This document shows positions 27,516-37,426 of a stretch of DNA of 64,000 nt, in pieces. Both the position numbers and the translations under genes were made by a program. The notes beneath the pieces are model-generated. The model searched no databases, was not told the origin of the DNA, and saw nothing but the letters and a program-made list of their open reading frames with translations. The first letter of the stretch is position 1. Each line of letters begins with the position of its first letter. Origin of the DNA: Sporolactobacillus sp. THM19-2 (lineage in GTDB: Bacteria; Bacillota; Bacilli; Bacillales; Sporolactobacillaceae); assembly GCF_004153195.1 (NCBI RefSeq), contig NZ_SEMC01000006.1, positions 1-64,000 of the forward strand, given 5' to 3'.

Positions 27516-30500
27516 TTGGCTCGTTTAGAAGATTTAACTGCAGATACCGTCGTAAAAGGCATCGTTGGTGATGATCCGGTAACTATTGTAGCGGCATCAT
27601 GGTATGGTAATGCCGTTCTGGAAGTCACCTATAAAACAGATAAAGGCCAGCTTGGCAGCGAATTGCTCTATCGTGATAGCGAACCTGACCTGAAGATCAT
27701 TAAAGACAGTCTCCCATGGAGTTTTGACGCGGACGGTGGTTTGATGCGCCTGGTCTCGGAAGCGTATCGCATTCATCTTGCCCATTTATTTGACCCCTAT
27801 TTGGCTGTCCATACATCCGAGATCGAACCCTTACCACATCAGATCTCTGCTGTTTATAAAGAGATGCTGCCAAGAATGCCACTGCGATATGTACTGGCTG
27901 ATGATCCTGGTTCCGGAAAAACAATTATGACAGGTCTGTTGTTAAAGGAACTGATTATTCGCGGCGATGTGAAAAGGTGCTTGATTGTCACACCTGGCAA
28001 TCTGTCAGAACAATGGCAGGACGAACTTTATCGTAAATTCCATCTTCGGTTTAAGATACTTAATAATGATAATATAGACTCAGCTGTAACAGGGAATGTC
28101 TTTGAAGAAATGCCCTTCTGCATTGCCCGTCTTGATAAATTGGCGCGAAATGATGACCTTCAGAGAAAACTGAAAGCGATTGACTGGGACATTATTGTCT
28201 GCGATGAAGCACATAAGATGTCAGCCACTGTATTTGGTGGCGAAGTGAAATATACGAAGCGTTTCAGGCTCGGTCAGCTACTGTCGACGATTACACGCCA
28301 TTTTCTATTACTTACAGCGACACCGCATAATGGAAAAGAAGAAGATTTTCAACTGTTCATGTCACTGATCGATCCCGATCGCTTTGAAGGAAAGTTACGC
28401 TCCAGGCAGCAATCAATTGACGTGTCCGATGTCATGCGACGTTTGGTGAAAGAGGAGCTGCTCAAATTTGACGGGACGCCACTTTTTCCGGAACGACTTG
28501 CTTATACAGTTAATTATGATTTATCTCCTAATGAAGCACAACTTTATGAAGCAGTCACTGAATATGTTCAGGAAGAGTTTAATCGCGCAGATAAGCTGAA
28601 CACTGAACGAAGGAATACAGTCGGTTTCGCGTTAACTATTCTACAACGCAGGCTTGCATCTTCACCAGAAGCCATTTATCAATCACTAAGGCGTAGGCGG
28701 GAACGCTTAGAGCAACGGGTAACTGAGGAAAAGATGCAGCGTCATGTTTCTCAAGATTCGCTTGCTTTAAAAAATGATGATGATTTTTATGACCTTGATG
28801 AGATGCCTGGTGAAGAGTTTGAATCGGTTGAAGATCGTATCGCGGATCAAGCATCCGCGTCATCAACTATCAAAGAAATGGAAGCAGAGATCGAAACATT
28901 GAAACACCTGGAACAAGCAGCTACGGAAGTGAGAGCAACCGGTGATGATCGGAAGTGGGAAGAACTTTCGAAACTTCTTCAAGAAGATAAGAATATGTTC
29001 AGTCCTGATGGTCGGAGGGAAAAACTGATTATTTTTACGGAACATAAGGATACACTTTATTATTTGACAAATAAAATACGTTCTTTACTAGGCAATGACC
29101 ATGCCGTTGTAACCATTCATGGTGGCATGCAGCGGAGAGATCGCCATCATGTTGAAGAACTGTTTAAACAGGATAAAGAAGTTCGTATCCTTATTGCGAC
29201 AGATGCTGCCGGTGAAGGGATCAACCTGCAACGAGCGCATCTGATGATCAATTATGATCTTCCATGGAACCCGAATCGACTGGAACAGCGCTTCGGACGC
29301 ATCCATCGTATCGGACAGACAGAGGTGTGCCATTTCTGGAATCTTGTTTCTAATAAAACGCGTGAAGGCCAGGTTTATCAAAAATTATTGGCCAAATTGG
29401 ATAACGAACGAAAAGCACTAGGCGGCAAAGTATTCGATATCTTGGGGAAAGTGAAGTTTGAAAATAAATCTTTACGTCAGCTGCTTATTGAAGCAGTTCG
29501 TTATGGTAATCGTCCCGAGGTTAAAGCCAGGTTGGATCAGGTGGTTGATCATTCGCTTGATCAGAAGGCATTGAAAAATCTGCTTAAAGAGCGGGCATTG
29601 ACGGAAGATACGATGGATATCCATCAGGTATCGGAAATTCGTGAAGATATGGAACGTGTGGAAGCCCATAAATTACAACCGCATTTTATCGAAGCGTTCT
29701 TTAAAGAAGCATTCACAAAATTAGGGGGCTCAATCAAACCCAGAGAACAGGGGAGATATGAAATCACCTCTGTTCCATACACCATCCGACACTTCAATGA
29801 AAGTACGCTTGATGAACCAATTCTTAGAAAGTATGAACGTGTCTGCTTTGATAAAACATCCTGCCATCTTCATGGAAAGGCAACGGCTGTTCTTCTTTGC
29901 CCTGGGCAACCTTTGTTGGACGCTGCAATTGGTTTGATTCTGGAACGTTACGGGGATGTACTGAAACGTGGTACGATCTATGTAGATGAAAATGATGAAA
30001 ATATCGATCCAAGGCTGCTTTTCTACATAGAAGATGCGATTCAGGACGGAAAAATTCTTGATAATGGAACACGCAGGGTTATCTCCAAACATGTTCATTT
30101 TGTTGAATTGAAAGAAAACGGTACGTCGATGAACGCTGGTTATGCACCATATCTTGATTATAGGCCGGCAAATGAAGAAGAAAGAAAACGTATCAATGGG
30201 TATATCAAAAACCAGTCATGGCTGATGCACAATGTGGAAGAACGTGCAAAACGCTATGCGATCGAACAGATTATTCCTGATCATTTTCAAACTGTGAAAA
30301 GTCACAAAGTAAAATTAATCGAGAAAACAATGAAAGCGGTGAAGGAACGGTTAACAGCTGAGATTCAATATTGGGACTATCAGGCGGCAGATTTGAAAGA
30401 AAAAGAAGCAACGGGCAAAACCAATGCAAAGCTTAATTCAAAACTGGCGACTCGACGTGCCGAGGAACTGGAAGGCAGGATGAGAAAAAGACTGGCTGAA

Positions 30501-31022
30501 CTGGAGCAGACGAAACATCTATCACCCATGCCGCCAAAAGTCGTTGGGGGTTCGCTTGTTGTTCCTCTGGGATTACTGACGAAGCTATTCGGAAAACCCT
30601 CGACTGCAGGATTGTTTGGAAAAGACCGGCGGACAATCGAGCTGGCCGGCATGCGAGCTGTTATGATGATTGAACGGGAGCTTGGCTTTGTGCCTGAGGA
30701 TGTCAGTATGAAAAAATGTGGCTATGATATTGAATCGATAATTCCCGAAGCTCAAAGGCACGGCGGGAGTTGTCTCCGCTTTATTGAAGTAAAAGGGCGA
30801 ACAAGCGATGCCACAACAGTGACACTCAGTAAGAATGAAATCCTGACTGCTCTGAATAAACCAGATGAATTCATTTTGGCACTCGTGAAAGTCGATGGAG
30901 TGAAAACACACACCATTTATTTGAAAAAACCATTTATAAAGGCCCCGGACTTTAGCGCTACCAGTGTAAACTACGATATAATGAAATTAATTGATCACGC
31001 AAAAGTTCTCCTGGAGAAATGA
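27516..31022 (+). CDS. SNF2/HepA-type helicase with C-terminal DUF3883-like domain
   Basis: This is a 1168-residue superfamily 2 ATPase, probably a DNA translocase. Motif I is LADDPGSGKT (Lys135), motif II DEAH (230-233), motif III LTATPHNG, and motif VI QRFGRIHRIGQ (~591-601). A charged insertion (about 390-500) separates the two RecA lobes. The C-terminus (~1069-1165) has CGYDIES and RFIEVKGRT with NEI, matching the DUF3883/NERD-like nuclease fold. TTG 27516 is preferred: AGGGGG lies 7 nt upstream and the family start LEDL follows; ATG 27483 lacks a site. It heads an operon with DUF1156, DUF499 and DUF262 genes, so it likely moves along or remodels invading DNA for that complex. Confidence 0.85.
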   Translation: MARLEDLTADTVVKGIVGDDPVTIVAASWYGNAVLEVTYKTDKGQLGSELLYRDSEPDLKIIKDSLPWSFDADGGLMRLVSEAYRIHLAHLFDPYLAVHTSEIEPLPHQISAVYKEMLPRMPLRYVLADDPGSGKTIMTGLLLKELIIRGDVKRCLIVTPGNLSEQWQDELYRKFHLRFKILNNDNIDSAVTGNVFEEMPFCIARLDKLARNDDLQRKLKAIDWDIIVCDEAHKMSATVFGGEVKYTKRFRLGQLLSTITRHFLLLTATPHNGKEEDFQLFMSLIDPDRFEGKLRSRQQSIDVSDVMRRLVKEELLKFDGTPLFPERLAYTVNYDLSPNEAQLYEAVTEYVQEEFNRADKLNTERRNTVGFALTILQRRLASSPEAIYQSLRRRRERLEQRVTEEKMQRHVSQDSLALKNDDDFYDLDEMPGEEFESVEDRIADQASASSTIKEMEAEIETLKHLEQAATEVRATGDDRKWEELSKLLQEDKNMFSPDGRREKLIIFTEHKDTLYYLTNKIRSLLGNDHAVVTIHGGMQRRDRHHVEELFKQDKEVRILIATDAAGEGINLQRAHLMINYDLPWNPNRLEQRFGRIHRIGQTEVCHFWNLVSNKTREGQVYQKLLAKLDNERKALGGKVFDILGKVKFENKSLRQLLIEAVRYGNRPEVKARLDQVVDHSLDQKALKNLLKERALTEDTMDIHQVSEIREDMERVEAHKLQPHFIEAFFKEAFTKLGGSIKPREQGRYEITSVPYTIRHFNESTLDEPILRKYERVCFDKTSCHLHGKATAVLLCPGQPLLDAAIGLILERYGDVLKRGTIYVDENDENIDPRLLFYIEDAIQDGKILDNGTRRVISKHVHFVELKENGTSMNAGYAPYLDYRPANEEERKRINGYIKNQSWLMHNVEERAKRYAIEQIIPDHFQTVKSHKVKLIEKTMKAVKERLTAEIQYWDYQAADLKEKEATGKTNAKLNSKLATRRAEELEGRMRKRLAELEQTKHLSPMPPKVVGGSLVVPLGLLTKLFGKPSTAGLFGKDRRTIELAGMRAVMMIERELGFVPEDVSMKKCGYDIESIIPEAQRHGGSCLRFIEVKGRTSDATTVTLSKNEILTALNKPDEFILALVKVDGVKTHTIYLKKPFIKAPDFSATSVNYDIMKLIDHAKVLLEK

Positions 31023-31032
31023 GGAATTTACA

Positions 31033-33834
31033 TTGACTCGGAAAAAATTAATTGAAGTAGCTTTGCCGCTTGATGCCATTAATCAGGCTTCAGCACGAGA
31101 AAAATCAATCCGGCACGGTCATCCGTCGACGCTGCATTTATGGTGGGCAAGACGACCATTGGCCGCTGCCCGTGCCGTTATCTTTGCCTCATTAGTTGAT
31201 GATCCATCGTCTCATCCGGAACAATTTCCAACGGAAGAAGCACAGTTAGAAGAACGAAACCGCCTTTTTTCACTCCTTGAAAAACTGGTGAAATGGGAAA
31301 ATTCGAATAATCGAGAAATTCTGGACCAGGCAAAAGCTGAAATTTGTAAATCGACGAACGGCAATCCACCGCCGCTGTTCGATCCGTTTGCCGGTGGAGG
31401 ATCGATTCCACTTGAAGCACAGCGCCTGGGACTGGAAGCACATGCCGGTGATCTCAATCCGGTCGCTGTCATGATCAACAAAGCGATGATCGAAATTCCA
31501 CCGAAATTTGCCGATCATCCGGCAGTTAATCCTAAATCACGGACCGAAACGATGGACAATACTTGGTCAGGTACTGAAGGACTGGCTGAAGATGTTCGCT
31601 ACTATGGCGAGTGGATGAAAAAGGAAGCATTCAAGCGAATCGGCAATCTCTACCCGAAGGTTGACCTACCCAAAAAAATGGGCGGCGGAAAAGCAACAGT
31701 GATCGCCTGGATATGGGCTCGGACGGTAAAATGTCCAAATCCAGCCTGTGGCTGTGAAATGCCCCTGGCAAGTTCTTTTATTCTTTCAAAGAAAAAAGAT
31801 CATGAAGCATATGTCGACCCGGTTTTTGATTATGAAGCACACAAGATACATTATGAAGTTAAATATGGAAAACCAGCTCATTTAATATCACCCAAAATCT
31901 CTCGTGGTGCAAAATTTAAATGTATCATGTGCGGTGAAGCTACAACAGAAGATTACATAAAACAAACTTCTAAAGCTGGACAGATGGGTTCCACATTAAT
32001 AGGTGTTGTTGCTGAGGGGACTCATGGAAGAATTTATTTATCACCGGATCATGTGCAAGTTGAAGTGGCTGAGGCAACCAAGAGGCCAGTAGATTATCCT
32101 GATGGAGAATTGGCATATGATCCACGCAATCTTTGGTGTACTGGTTATGGACTAGATACTTTTTCAAAATTATTCACCAATCGTCAGTTAACCGCTCTAA
32201 CAACATTCAGTGATTTAATTAGAGAAGCACAGAAAAAAGTGAAAGCAGATGCGATTGCTGCAGGAATGGCTAATGATGGCATTCAGCTATCAAAAGGCGG
32301 GGCCGGAGCACAGGCTTATGGCGAAGCAGTTGGCGTATATTTAGCATTTGCAGTTGATCGAGAGGCAGATATCTGTTCAACTATTGCTTCATGGTTAAAT
32401 ACGATTGGGGCAATTTCTCATACTTTTGCTAGACAGGCTATACCTATGGTTTGGGATTATGCCGAAGCAAATCCATTTTCCCATTCTTCAGGTTGCTTTG
32501 ATAATATGCTGAAATGGGTTGTTGAAGCAGCAGCTGCACTACCGGCTAATAATGCAGGGATTGCATCTCAGCACAATGCAGCAGTTGGTTTTGACTTTAA
32601 TAATGTCGTGATCTCTACTGATCCTCCTTACTATGACAATATAGGTTATGCGGATTTATCTGATTTCTTTTATATTTGGCTTCGGCGAACTCTGAAACGG
32701 ACTTTTCCCAAATTATTCAGTACTCTGCTTGTTCCTAAAGCAGAAGAATTAGTTGCAACCCCATATCGCTTTAATGGACAGGTGAACGAAGCTAAACACT
32801 TTTTCGAAAATGGAATGATTCAAGCCCTTGGGGAAATATACAAGTCAGCTTGTGAAGACATACCCGTTACTGTTTATTATGCATATAAGCAAAGTGAAAA
32901 AAGTAGGGATAAGAGCGGCAACAAAGAGATAAGTTCGACAGGATGGGCAACTATGCTAACGGCTATTATTCAATCAGGTTTTGTTATAACTGGCACTTGG
33001 CCAATGAGAACTGAGAGAGCAAATAGGACAAATGGAATTGGTACTAACTCTTTAGCTTCTTCCATCGTTCTTGTCTGTCGGAAACGTCCTGTAGATGCCC
33101 CGATGGGAACGAGGCGGCAATTTATCAATGGTCTGAAACGTGAATTACGACCGGCACTGTTTAAGCTGCAGCAATCGAATATTGCACCCGTTGACTTGGC
33201 ACAATCAGCGATCGGTCCTGGGATGGCTGTATTCTCGAAATATACGAAAGTATTAGAAGCAGATGGAACGCCAATGAGTGTTCGATCGGCATTGCAAATC
33301 ATCAATCAGGAATTGGATACTTACTTATCCGAACAGAGTGGGAATCTGGATCAATACAGTCGTTTTTGTGTGGATTTATATGAACAGTATGCCTATAACA
33401 CAATTAAATATGGGGAAGCAGAGGTACTGGCTAATGCCAAAAACGTCTCGATTAATCAAATTGAACGGGAAAAAATACTGCAGGCGGATAAAGGCGTAGT
33501 GAGATTACTTACCCGCGAAGAATTGCCTGAAGATGTCAAAAAAGACGGGTCGCTGATTTGGCTTCTGGCACAGCAACTGACTAGGGCAATGGAAACTGGC
33601 AAAGGCAATCAGGAGGCCGCCAGGATCGTTGCCCAAGTTGCCGATACTAATGTGGAAGATGCACGGGCACTTGTTTATCGGCTTTTCACCATTGCTGAAC
33701 GGAAAAAATGGACAAAGGAAGCATTTGCCTTCAATTCACTGGTAACAGCCTGGCCGGATATTCAAAATAAAGCAGCTGAGCTTCGCCGGCAAGATACGCA
33801 ACAACTGAATTTTTTTCAGGGGGGAGACCAATGA
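31033..33834 (+). CDS. DUF1156 adenine-specific DNA methylase
   Basis: The 933-residue protein starts RKKLIEVALPLDAINQASAR, then HPSTLHLWWARRPLAAARAV, the DUF1156 (COG1743) hallmark. SAM motif I is DPFAGGGS (Asp117) and the catalytic motif IV is DPPYYD (Asp530-Tyr533), an intact m6A-type site. Between them a zinc-ribbon-like set is visible (CPNPACGC at ~234 and CIMCG at ~297). It should methylate host DNA at a site set by its own recognition region, marking self. TTG 31033 follows GAGG at 8 nt; the ORF opening at 30991 overlaps the helicase without a site. It overlaps the next gene by ATGA. Confidence 0.9.
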   Translation: MTRKKLIEVALPLDAINQASAREKSIRHGHPSTLHLWWARRPLAAARAVIFASLVDDPSSHPEQFPTEEAQLEERNRLFSLLEKLVKWENSNNREILDQAKAEICKSTNGNPPPLFDPFAGGGSIPLEAQRLGLEAHAGDLNPVAVMINKAMIEIPPKFADHPAVNPKSRTETMDNTWSGTEGLAEDVRYYGEWMKKEAFKRIGNLYPKVDLPKKMGGGKATVIAWIWARTVKCPNPACGCEMPLASSFILSKKKDHEAYVDPVFDYEAHKIHYEVKYGKPAHLISPKISRGAKFKCIMCGEATTEDYIKQTSKAGQMGSTLIGVVAEGTHGRIYLSPDHVQVEVAEATKRPVDYPDGELAYDPRNLWCTGYGLDTFSKLFTNRQLTALTTFSDLIREAQKKVKADAIAAGMANDGIQLSKGGAGAQAYGEAVGVYLAFAVDREADICSTIASWLNTIGAISHTFARQAIPMVWDYAEANPFSHSSGCFDNMLKWVVEAAAALPANNAGIASQHNAAVGFDFNNVVISTDPPYYDNIGYADLSDFFYIWLRRTLKRTFPKLFSTLLVPKAEELVATPYRFNGQVNEAKHFFENGMIQALGEIYKSACEDIPVTVYYAYKQSEKSRDKSGNKEISSTGWATMLTAIIQSGFVITGTWPMRTERANRTNGIGTNSLASSIVLVCRKRPVDAPMGTRRQFINGLKRELRPALFKLQQSNIAPVDLAQSAIGPGMAVFSKYTKVLEADGTPMSVRSALQIINQELDTYLSEQSGNLDQYSRFCVDLYEQYAYNTIKYGEAEVLANAKNVSINQIEREKILQADKGVVRLLTREELPEDVKKDGSLIWLLAQQLTRAMETGKGNQEAARIVAQVADTNVEDARALVYRLFTIAERKKWTKEAFAFNSLVTAWPDIQNKAAELRRQDTQQLNFFQGGDQ

Positions 33835-36800
33835 GCAATCACGAGTTAGTTAATAGGGGATTCGAATATTTGTTAAAAGCTCTTGCTCCTTATATTGCAC
33901 GGGAATTGCAGATCGAGTATAAAGACAATTGGTGGTTGAGCGGTGTACTTGATGTACTTCGAGACGAACAAAAACGGAATCTTCCGTTAACCGGTTCATG
34001 GGGCAAGTTGGTTGATTCACTGGATATTGCTGCATGTTTAAACCTGATTGATTTTCAGTGGAATCAGGTATTTCGTAAAAAGCTGTCGATCGATCATCGC
34101 ACCTGGACCAAGGAATTAAAGGGTGTACGAAACAAGTGGGCTCATGCTGGGAGTGAAGATTTCGATGACGATTATACGTGGCGGGCGCTGGATACAATGT
34201 CGCGCCTTTGCGAGCAAATTGATGCAGAGAGCGCCGAGAACATCCGATCGCTGATGCGAAAATTCCGCTATGGATCGGAAAGGGGATCAACAGCCGTTGT
34301 TCAGAATAATCGGACGGGAGATGCTAGAACAGCAAAAAACCGCGGCATTATGCGGGAAGTACCACTCAATGGACTGCCCAGCTGGCGCGATGTCATTGAA
34401 CCACATCCGGATGTAGCAGCAGGTCGCTATAAGAATGCAGAGTTTGCCGCCGATCTTGCTCAAGTCGCACATGGCGATGCGAGTTATGAATATCAGGATC
34501 CAGTCGAGTTTTTTGCCCGGACGTATGTTACCGAAGGCATGTCGAATCTGCTCGTTCAGGCACTCGAACGAGTAACAGGCAGTGGCGGCGAACCGGTGAT
34601 TCAATTGAAGACAGCTTTTGGCGGCGGGAAAACACACAGCATGTTAGCACTTTATCATTTGCTTGGCGGAAAAGTGACTATTGATAAGATCCCTAATGCC
34701 AAATCTGTACTTGAAAAAGCAGGCCTTAAATCTTTACCAAAGGCGAATATTTCAGTACTTGTTGGAACGGCCCTAAATCCGTCAAAAAGCAAGAGGCCGA
34801 ATAATTTCCCAGGTATTACGATCAATACACTTTGGGGGGAAATGGCTGCTCAACTGGCTGCATCAGAAGGAAACCCACAACTTTACAGTTACGTAAAAGA
34901 AGCGGATCGAAAAGGCATTTCACCTGGCTCAGAAGCTTTAAAAAATCTCTTCAATGCGTGCGGACCATGCGTAGTCCTGATTGATGAACTGGTCGCTTAT
35001 GCACGTAAAATTTATGGGGTGAGTGGTTTACCTGCCGGGAGTTTTGAAAATATTATTTCGTTTATTCAGGAAATCACAGAAGCTGCCCGAGCCAGTAAAA
35101 ACAGTCTTGTTGTTGCTTCAATACCAGAATCGAATCTTGAAATTGGTGGGGAAGCCGGCAGGCAAGTGTTGGCAACTATTGAGCATACATTTGGCCGAAT
35201 GGAGTCGGTATGGAAACCGGTAGCTGCGGACGAAGGTTTTGAAGTGGTTCGAAGACGACTCTTCCTTGACTGCAAAGATCCGGCAGGACGTGAGCAGGTA
35301 TGCAGTCAATTTAGTAAGATGTATCAAAACAATAGTTCCGATTTTCCAATTCAGGCCAAGGAATTAGCATACAAAAGGGAACTGATCGCCTGTTACCCAA
35401 TTCACCCGGAAGTTTTCCATCGGCTTTATGATGATTGGGCAACACTGGAAAATTTTCAGAGGACGCGTGGCGTCCTGCGGTTGATGGCTGCCGTCGTTCA
35501 CGATCTGTGGATGAATAACGATGCAGGTCTAATGATCATGCCATCATCAATTTCTCTGGACAATCCCCTCATACGTGATGAACTGACACGTTATCTTCCT
35601 GAAAGCTGGAATGCGATTATCGACCATGAAGTCGATGGGAAAAATTCGATTCCGTATATAGAAGATCAACAGAATAGGCGCTTTGGTCAGTACTTAGCAT
35701 GCAGACGAGTTGCCCGTACGATACTATTTGGGAGTGCACCAACGAACAAGAAACAGTCTGTCAGGGGAATAGAGTCATCAAGTATACGTTTAGGAATTGC
35801 CCAACCGGGGGAACAGATATCCGTTTTCAATGATGCACTTGGCAAATTACAGAATAAACTTAGTTATCTATACGCTGATTCATCAAATAATCGTTTCTGG
35901 TTTGATACACATCCCACATTGAGAAAAACAGCCGAAGACAGGGCAATCACACTGTTCTCGGAGTCAGACGTGCTCAACGAAATTGAACGTCGTCTGCGGA
36001 AAGAACGGAAGGAAAAACCTTTTGGCGGCCTCCACATTTGTCCTTCGTCGTCGTTAGATGTTCCGGATGACCAATTTGCTCGGTTGGTGATCCTCAAACC
36101 AACCGATACCTATGATTCAAGATCAAAAAATAGTCGAGCCATTTCCGCAGCTCAAAATATATTGGATAATCGTGGCGATACAGCGAGGCTCTATCGAAAC
36201 ATGCTCGCTTTTGTAGCACCGGATGTGAATCAAATTCCATCGTTGAAAATAACTATTCGCCTTTATCTGGCGTGGCAATCCATTTTACGAGACAAAGAGT
36301 CGCTGAATCTAGATGCAACTCAGGTCAAAGAAACTAAAGTTAATATTGATCGTAGTGATGAGACTGCAAGATCTCGGATTAAAGATGCGTATCAATGGCT
36401 AATTGTGCCACGGATTGACCGGGAAATAGACTTGAAAGCAATTATATGGGACAGTTCAAATATTGGCGGCAGTGATGACAGCATTGTGGCAAAGGCAGCG
36501 CGAGACATGGAACAAAAGGATGCTTTAATCACGCAATGGGCACCTGCTCTATTGCTACTGGAACTGGATAATGTTCTGTGGAAAAACAGGGATGACATCT
36601 CCATTAAACAGTTGTGGGAGCAGCTTTGCTCGTATTGCTATTTACCTCGCCTGGCATCTTATGAAGTGTTGGAAAGGGCAATTTGTGAGGGGATTCATTC
36701 AACAGAATATTTTGCCCTTGCAGAAGCAAAGAGCGAAGAGCGATATATAGGCTTGACATATAATCGGCCTATAACTGAGGTTAATCCAAATAGTTACCTG

Positions 36801-37202
36801 GTTAAACTTGTCATTGCATTAAAACAATTGACCAAAGAACAGACCATCAAAGAACCTGCTCCTTCTGAAATCAATCCAGGTGGCAGTGAAAATCATGATG
36901 GAGGAGCGGCTGTTGAAGTCGATCCAAATCCAAATAAAGATAATGGGGACAAGCAAGAAAAAGCAGCACAAGTTATTCACTTTCATATGTCTGCCAAATT
37001 GGACAACACAAGAATCAATCGTGATGTGAGCCGCCTTGTTGATGAGATCATTAATCATGTTACATCACTCGATGGGAGTGATGTCGATATTAAGCTTGAT
37101 GTCGATGCCAATGTAACAAAAGGAATTCCACCAGAAACCATCCGAACGGTCAGCGAAAATTGCCGAACATTAAAAATTGATAACTTTGGGTTTGATGAAT
37201 AA
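33831..37202 (+). CDS. DUF499 ATPase with N-terminal Swt1/HEPN-like domain
   Basis: This 1123-residue protein belongs to DUF499 (COG1483), the usual partner of DUF1156 methylases. Residues ~1-140 resemble the Swt1-type HEPN domain, with RNKWAH (Arg100-His105) fitting the R-x4-H RNase motif. The ATPase core has a Walker A-like TAFGGGKTH (261-269) and Walker B VVLIDE (Asp385, Glu386). The C-terminal ~120 residues hold an acidic, Asn/Pro-rich linker and a small conserved end domain. ATGA overlap with the methylase gene gives translational coupling. Probably the complex's motor or switch; RNA cleavage through HEPN is a hypothesis. Confidence 0.85.
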   Translation: MSNHELVNRGFEYLLKALAPYIARELQIEYKDNWWLSGVLDVLRDEQKRNLPLTGSWGKLVDSLDIAACLNLIDFQWNQVFRKKLSIDHRTWTKELKGVRNKWAHAGSEDFDDDYTWRALDTMSRLCEQIDAESAENIRSLMRKFRYGSERGSTAVVQNNRTGDARTAKNRGIMREVPLNGLPSWRDVIEPHPDVAAGRYKNAEFAADLAQVAHGDASYEYQDPVEFFARTYVTEGMSNLLVQALERVTGSGGEPVIQLKTAFGGGKTHSMLALYHLLGGKVTIDKIPNAKSVLEKAGLKSLPKANISVLVGTALNPSKSKRPNNFPGITINTLWGEMAAQLAASEGNPQLYSYVKEADRKGISPGSEALKNLFNACGPCVVLIDELVAYARKIYGVSGLPAGSFENIISFIQEITEAARASKNSLVVASIPESNLEIGGEAGRQVLATIEHTFGRMESVWKPVAADEGFEVVRRRLFLDCKDPAGREQVCSQFSKMYQNNSSDFPIQAKELAYKRELIACYPIHPEVFHRLYDDWATLENFQRTRGVLRLMAAVVHDLWMNNDAGLMIMPSSISLDNPLIRDELTRYLPESWNAIIDHEVDGKNSIPYIEDQQNRRFGQYLACRRVARTILFGSAPTNKKQSVRGIESSSIRLGIAQPGEQISVFNDALGKLQNKLSYLYADSSNNRFWFDTHPTLRKTAEDRAITLFSESDVLNEIERRLRKERKEKPFGGLHICPSSSLDVPDDQFARLVILKPTDTYDSRSKNSRAISAAQNILDNRGDTARLYRNMLAFVAPDVNQIPSLKITIRLYLAWQSILRDKESLNLDATQVKETKVNIDRSDETARSRIKDAYQWLIVPRIDREIDLKAIIWDSSNIGGSDDSIVAKAARDMEQKDALITQWAPALLLLELDNVLWKNRDDISIKQLWEQLCSYCYLPRLASYEVLERAICEGIHSTEYFALAEAKSEERYIGLTYNRPITEVNPNSYLVKLVIALKQLTKEQTIKEPAPSEINPGGSENHDGGAAVEVDPNPNKDNGDKQEKAAQVIHFHMSAKLDNTRINRDVSRLVDEIINHVTSLDGSDVDIKLDVDANVTKGIPPETIRTVSENCRTLKIDNFGFDE

Positions 37203-37426
37203 TATTAACCACAGCTGAGAGGTAATAATCATGTGGGGACAAGGTTTCAATAGTGCGCTTGTTTAATTATGAATCACCGCCTAAATGATGGGGGAACAGT
37301 GCTCTATGAATAATTCAGGATTAAATATCTCGATAATTCGCTGACTTAATCCATTTAATATCGTCATAGAGGTCCTATACTACAACCAAACTGGAACTAA
37401 TTTGCAGAAGATAGGTGATGATAAAG
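37203..37426 (+). other. Intergenic stretch inside the defence operon with a mini-ORF
   Basis: A well-placed GAGAGG site precedes an 11-codon ORF (MWGQGFNSALV, 37230-37265) that stops abruptly; an open frame one base on continues NYESPPK. It may be the start of a lost operon gene. No promoter or terminator is clear, so the last gene could still be read from upstream. Confidence 0.35.
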
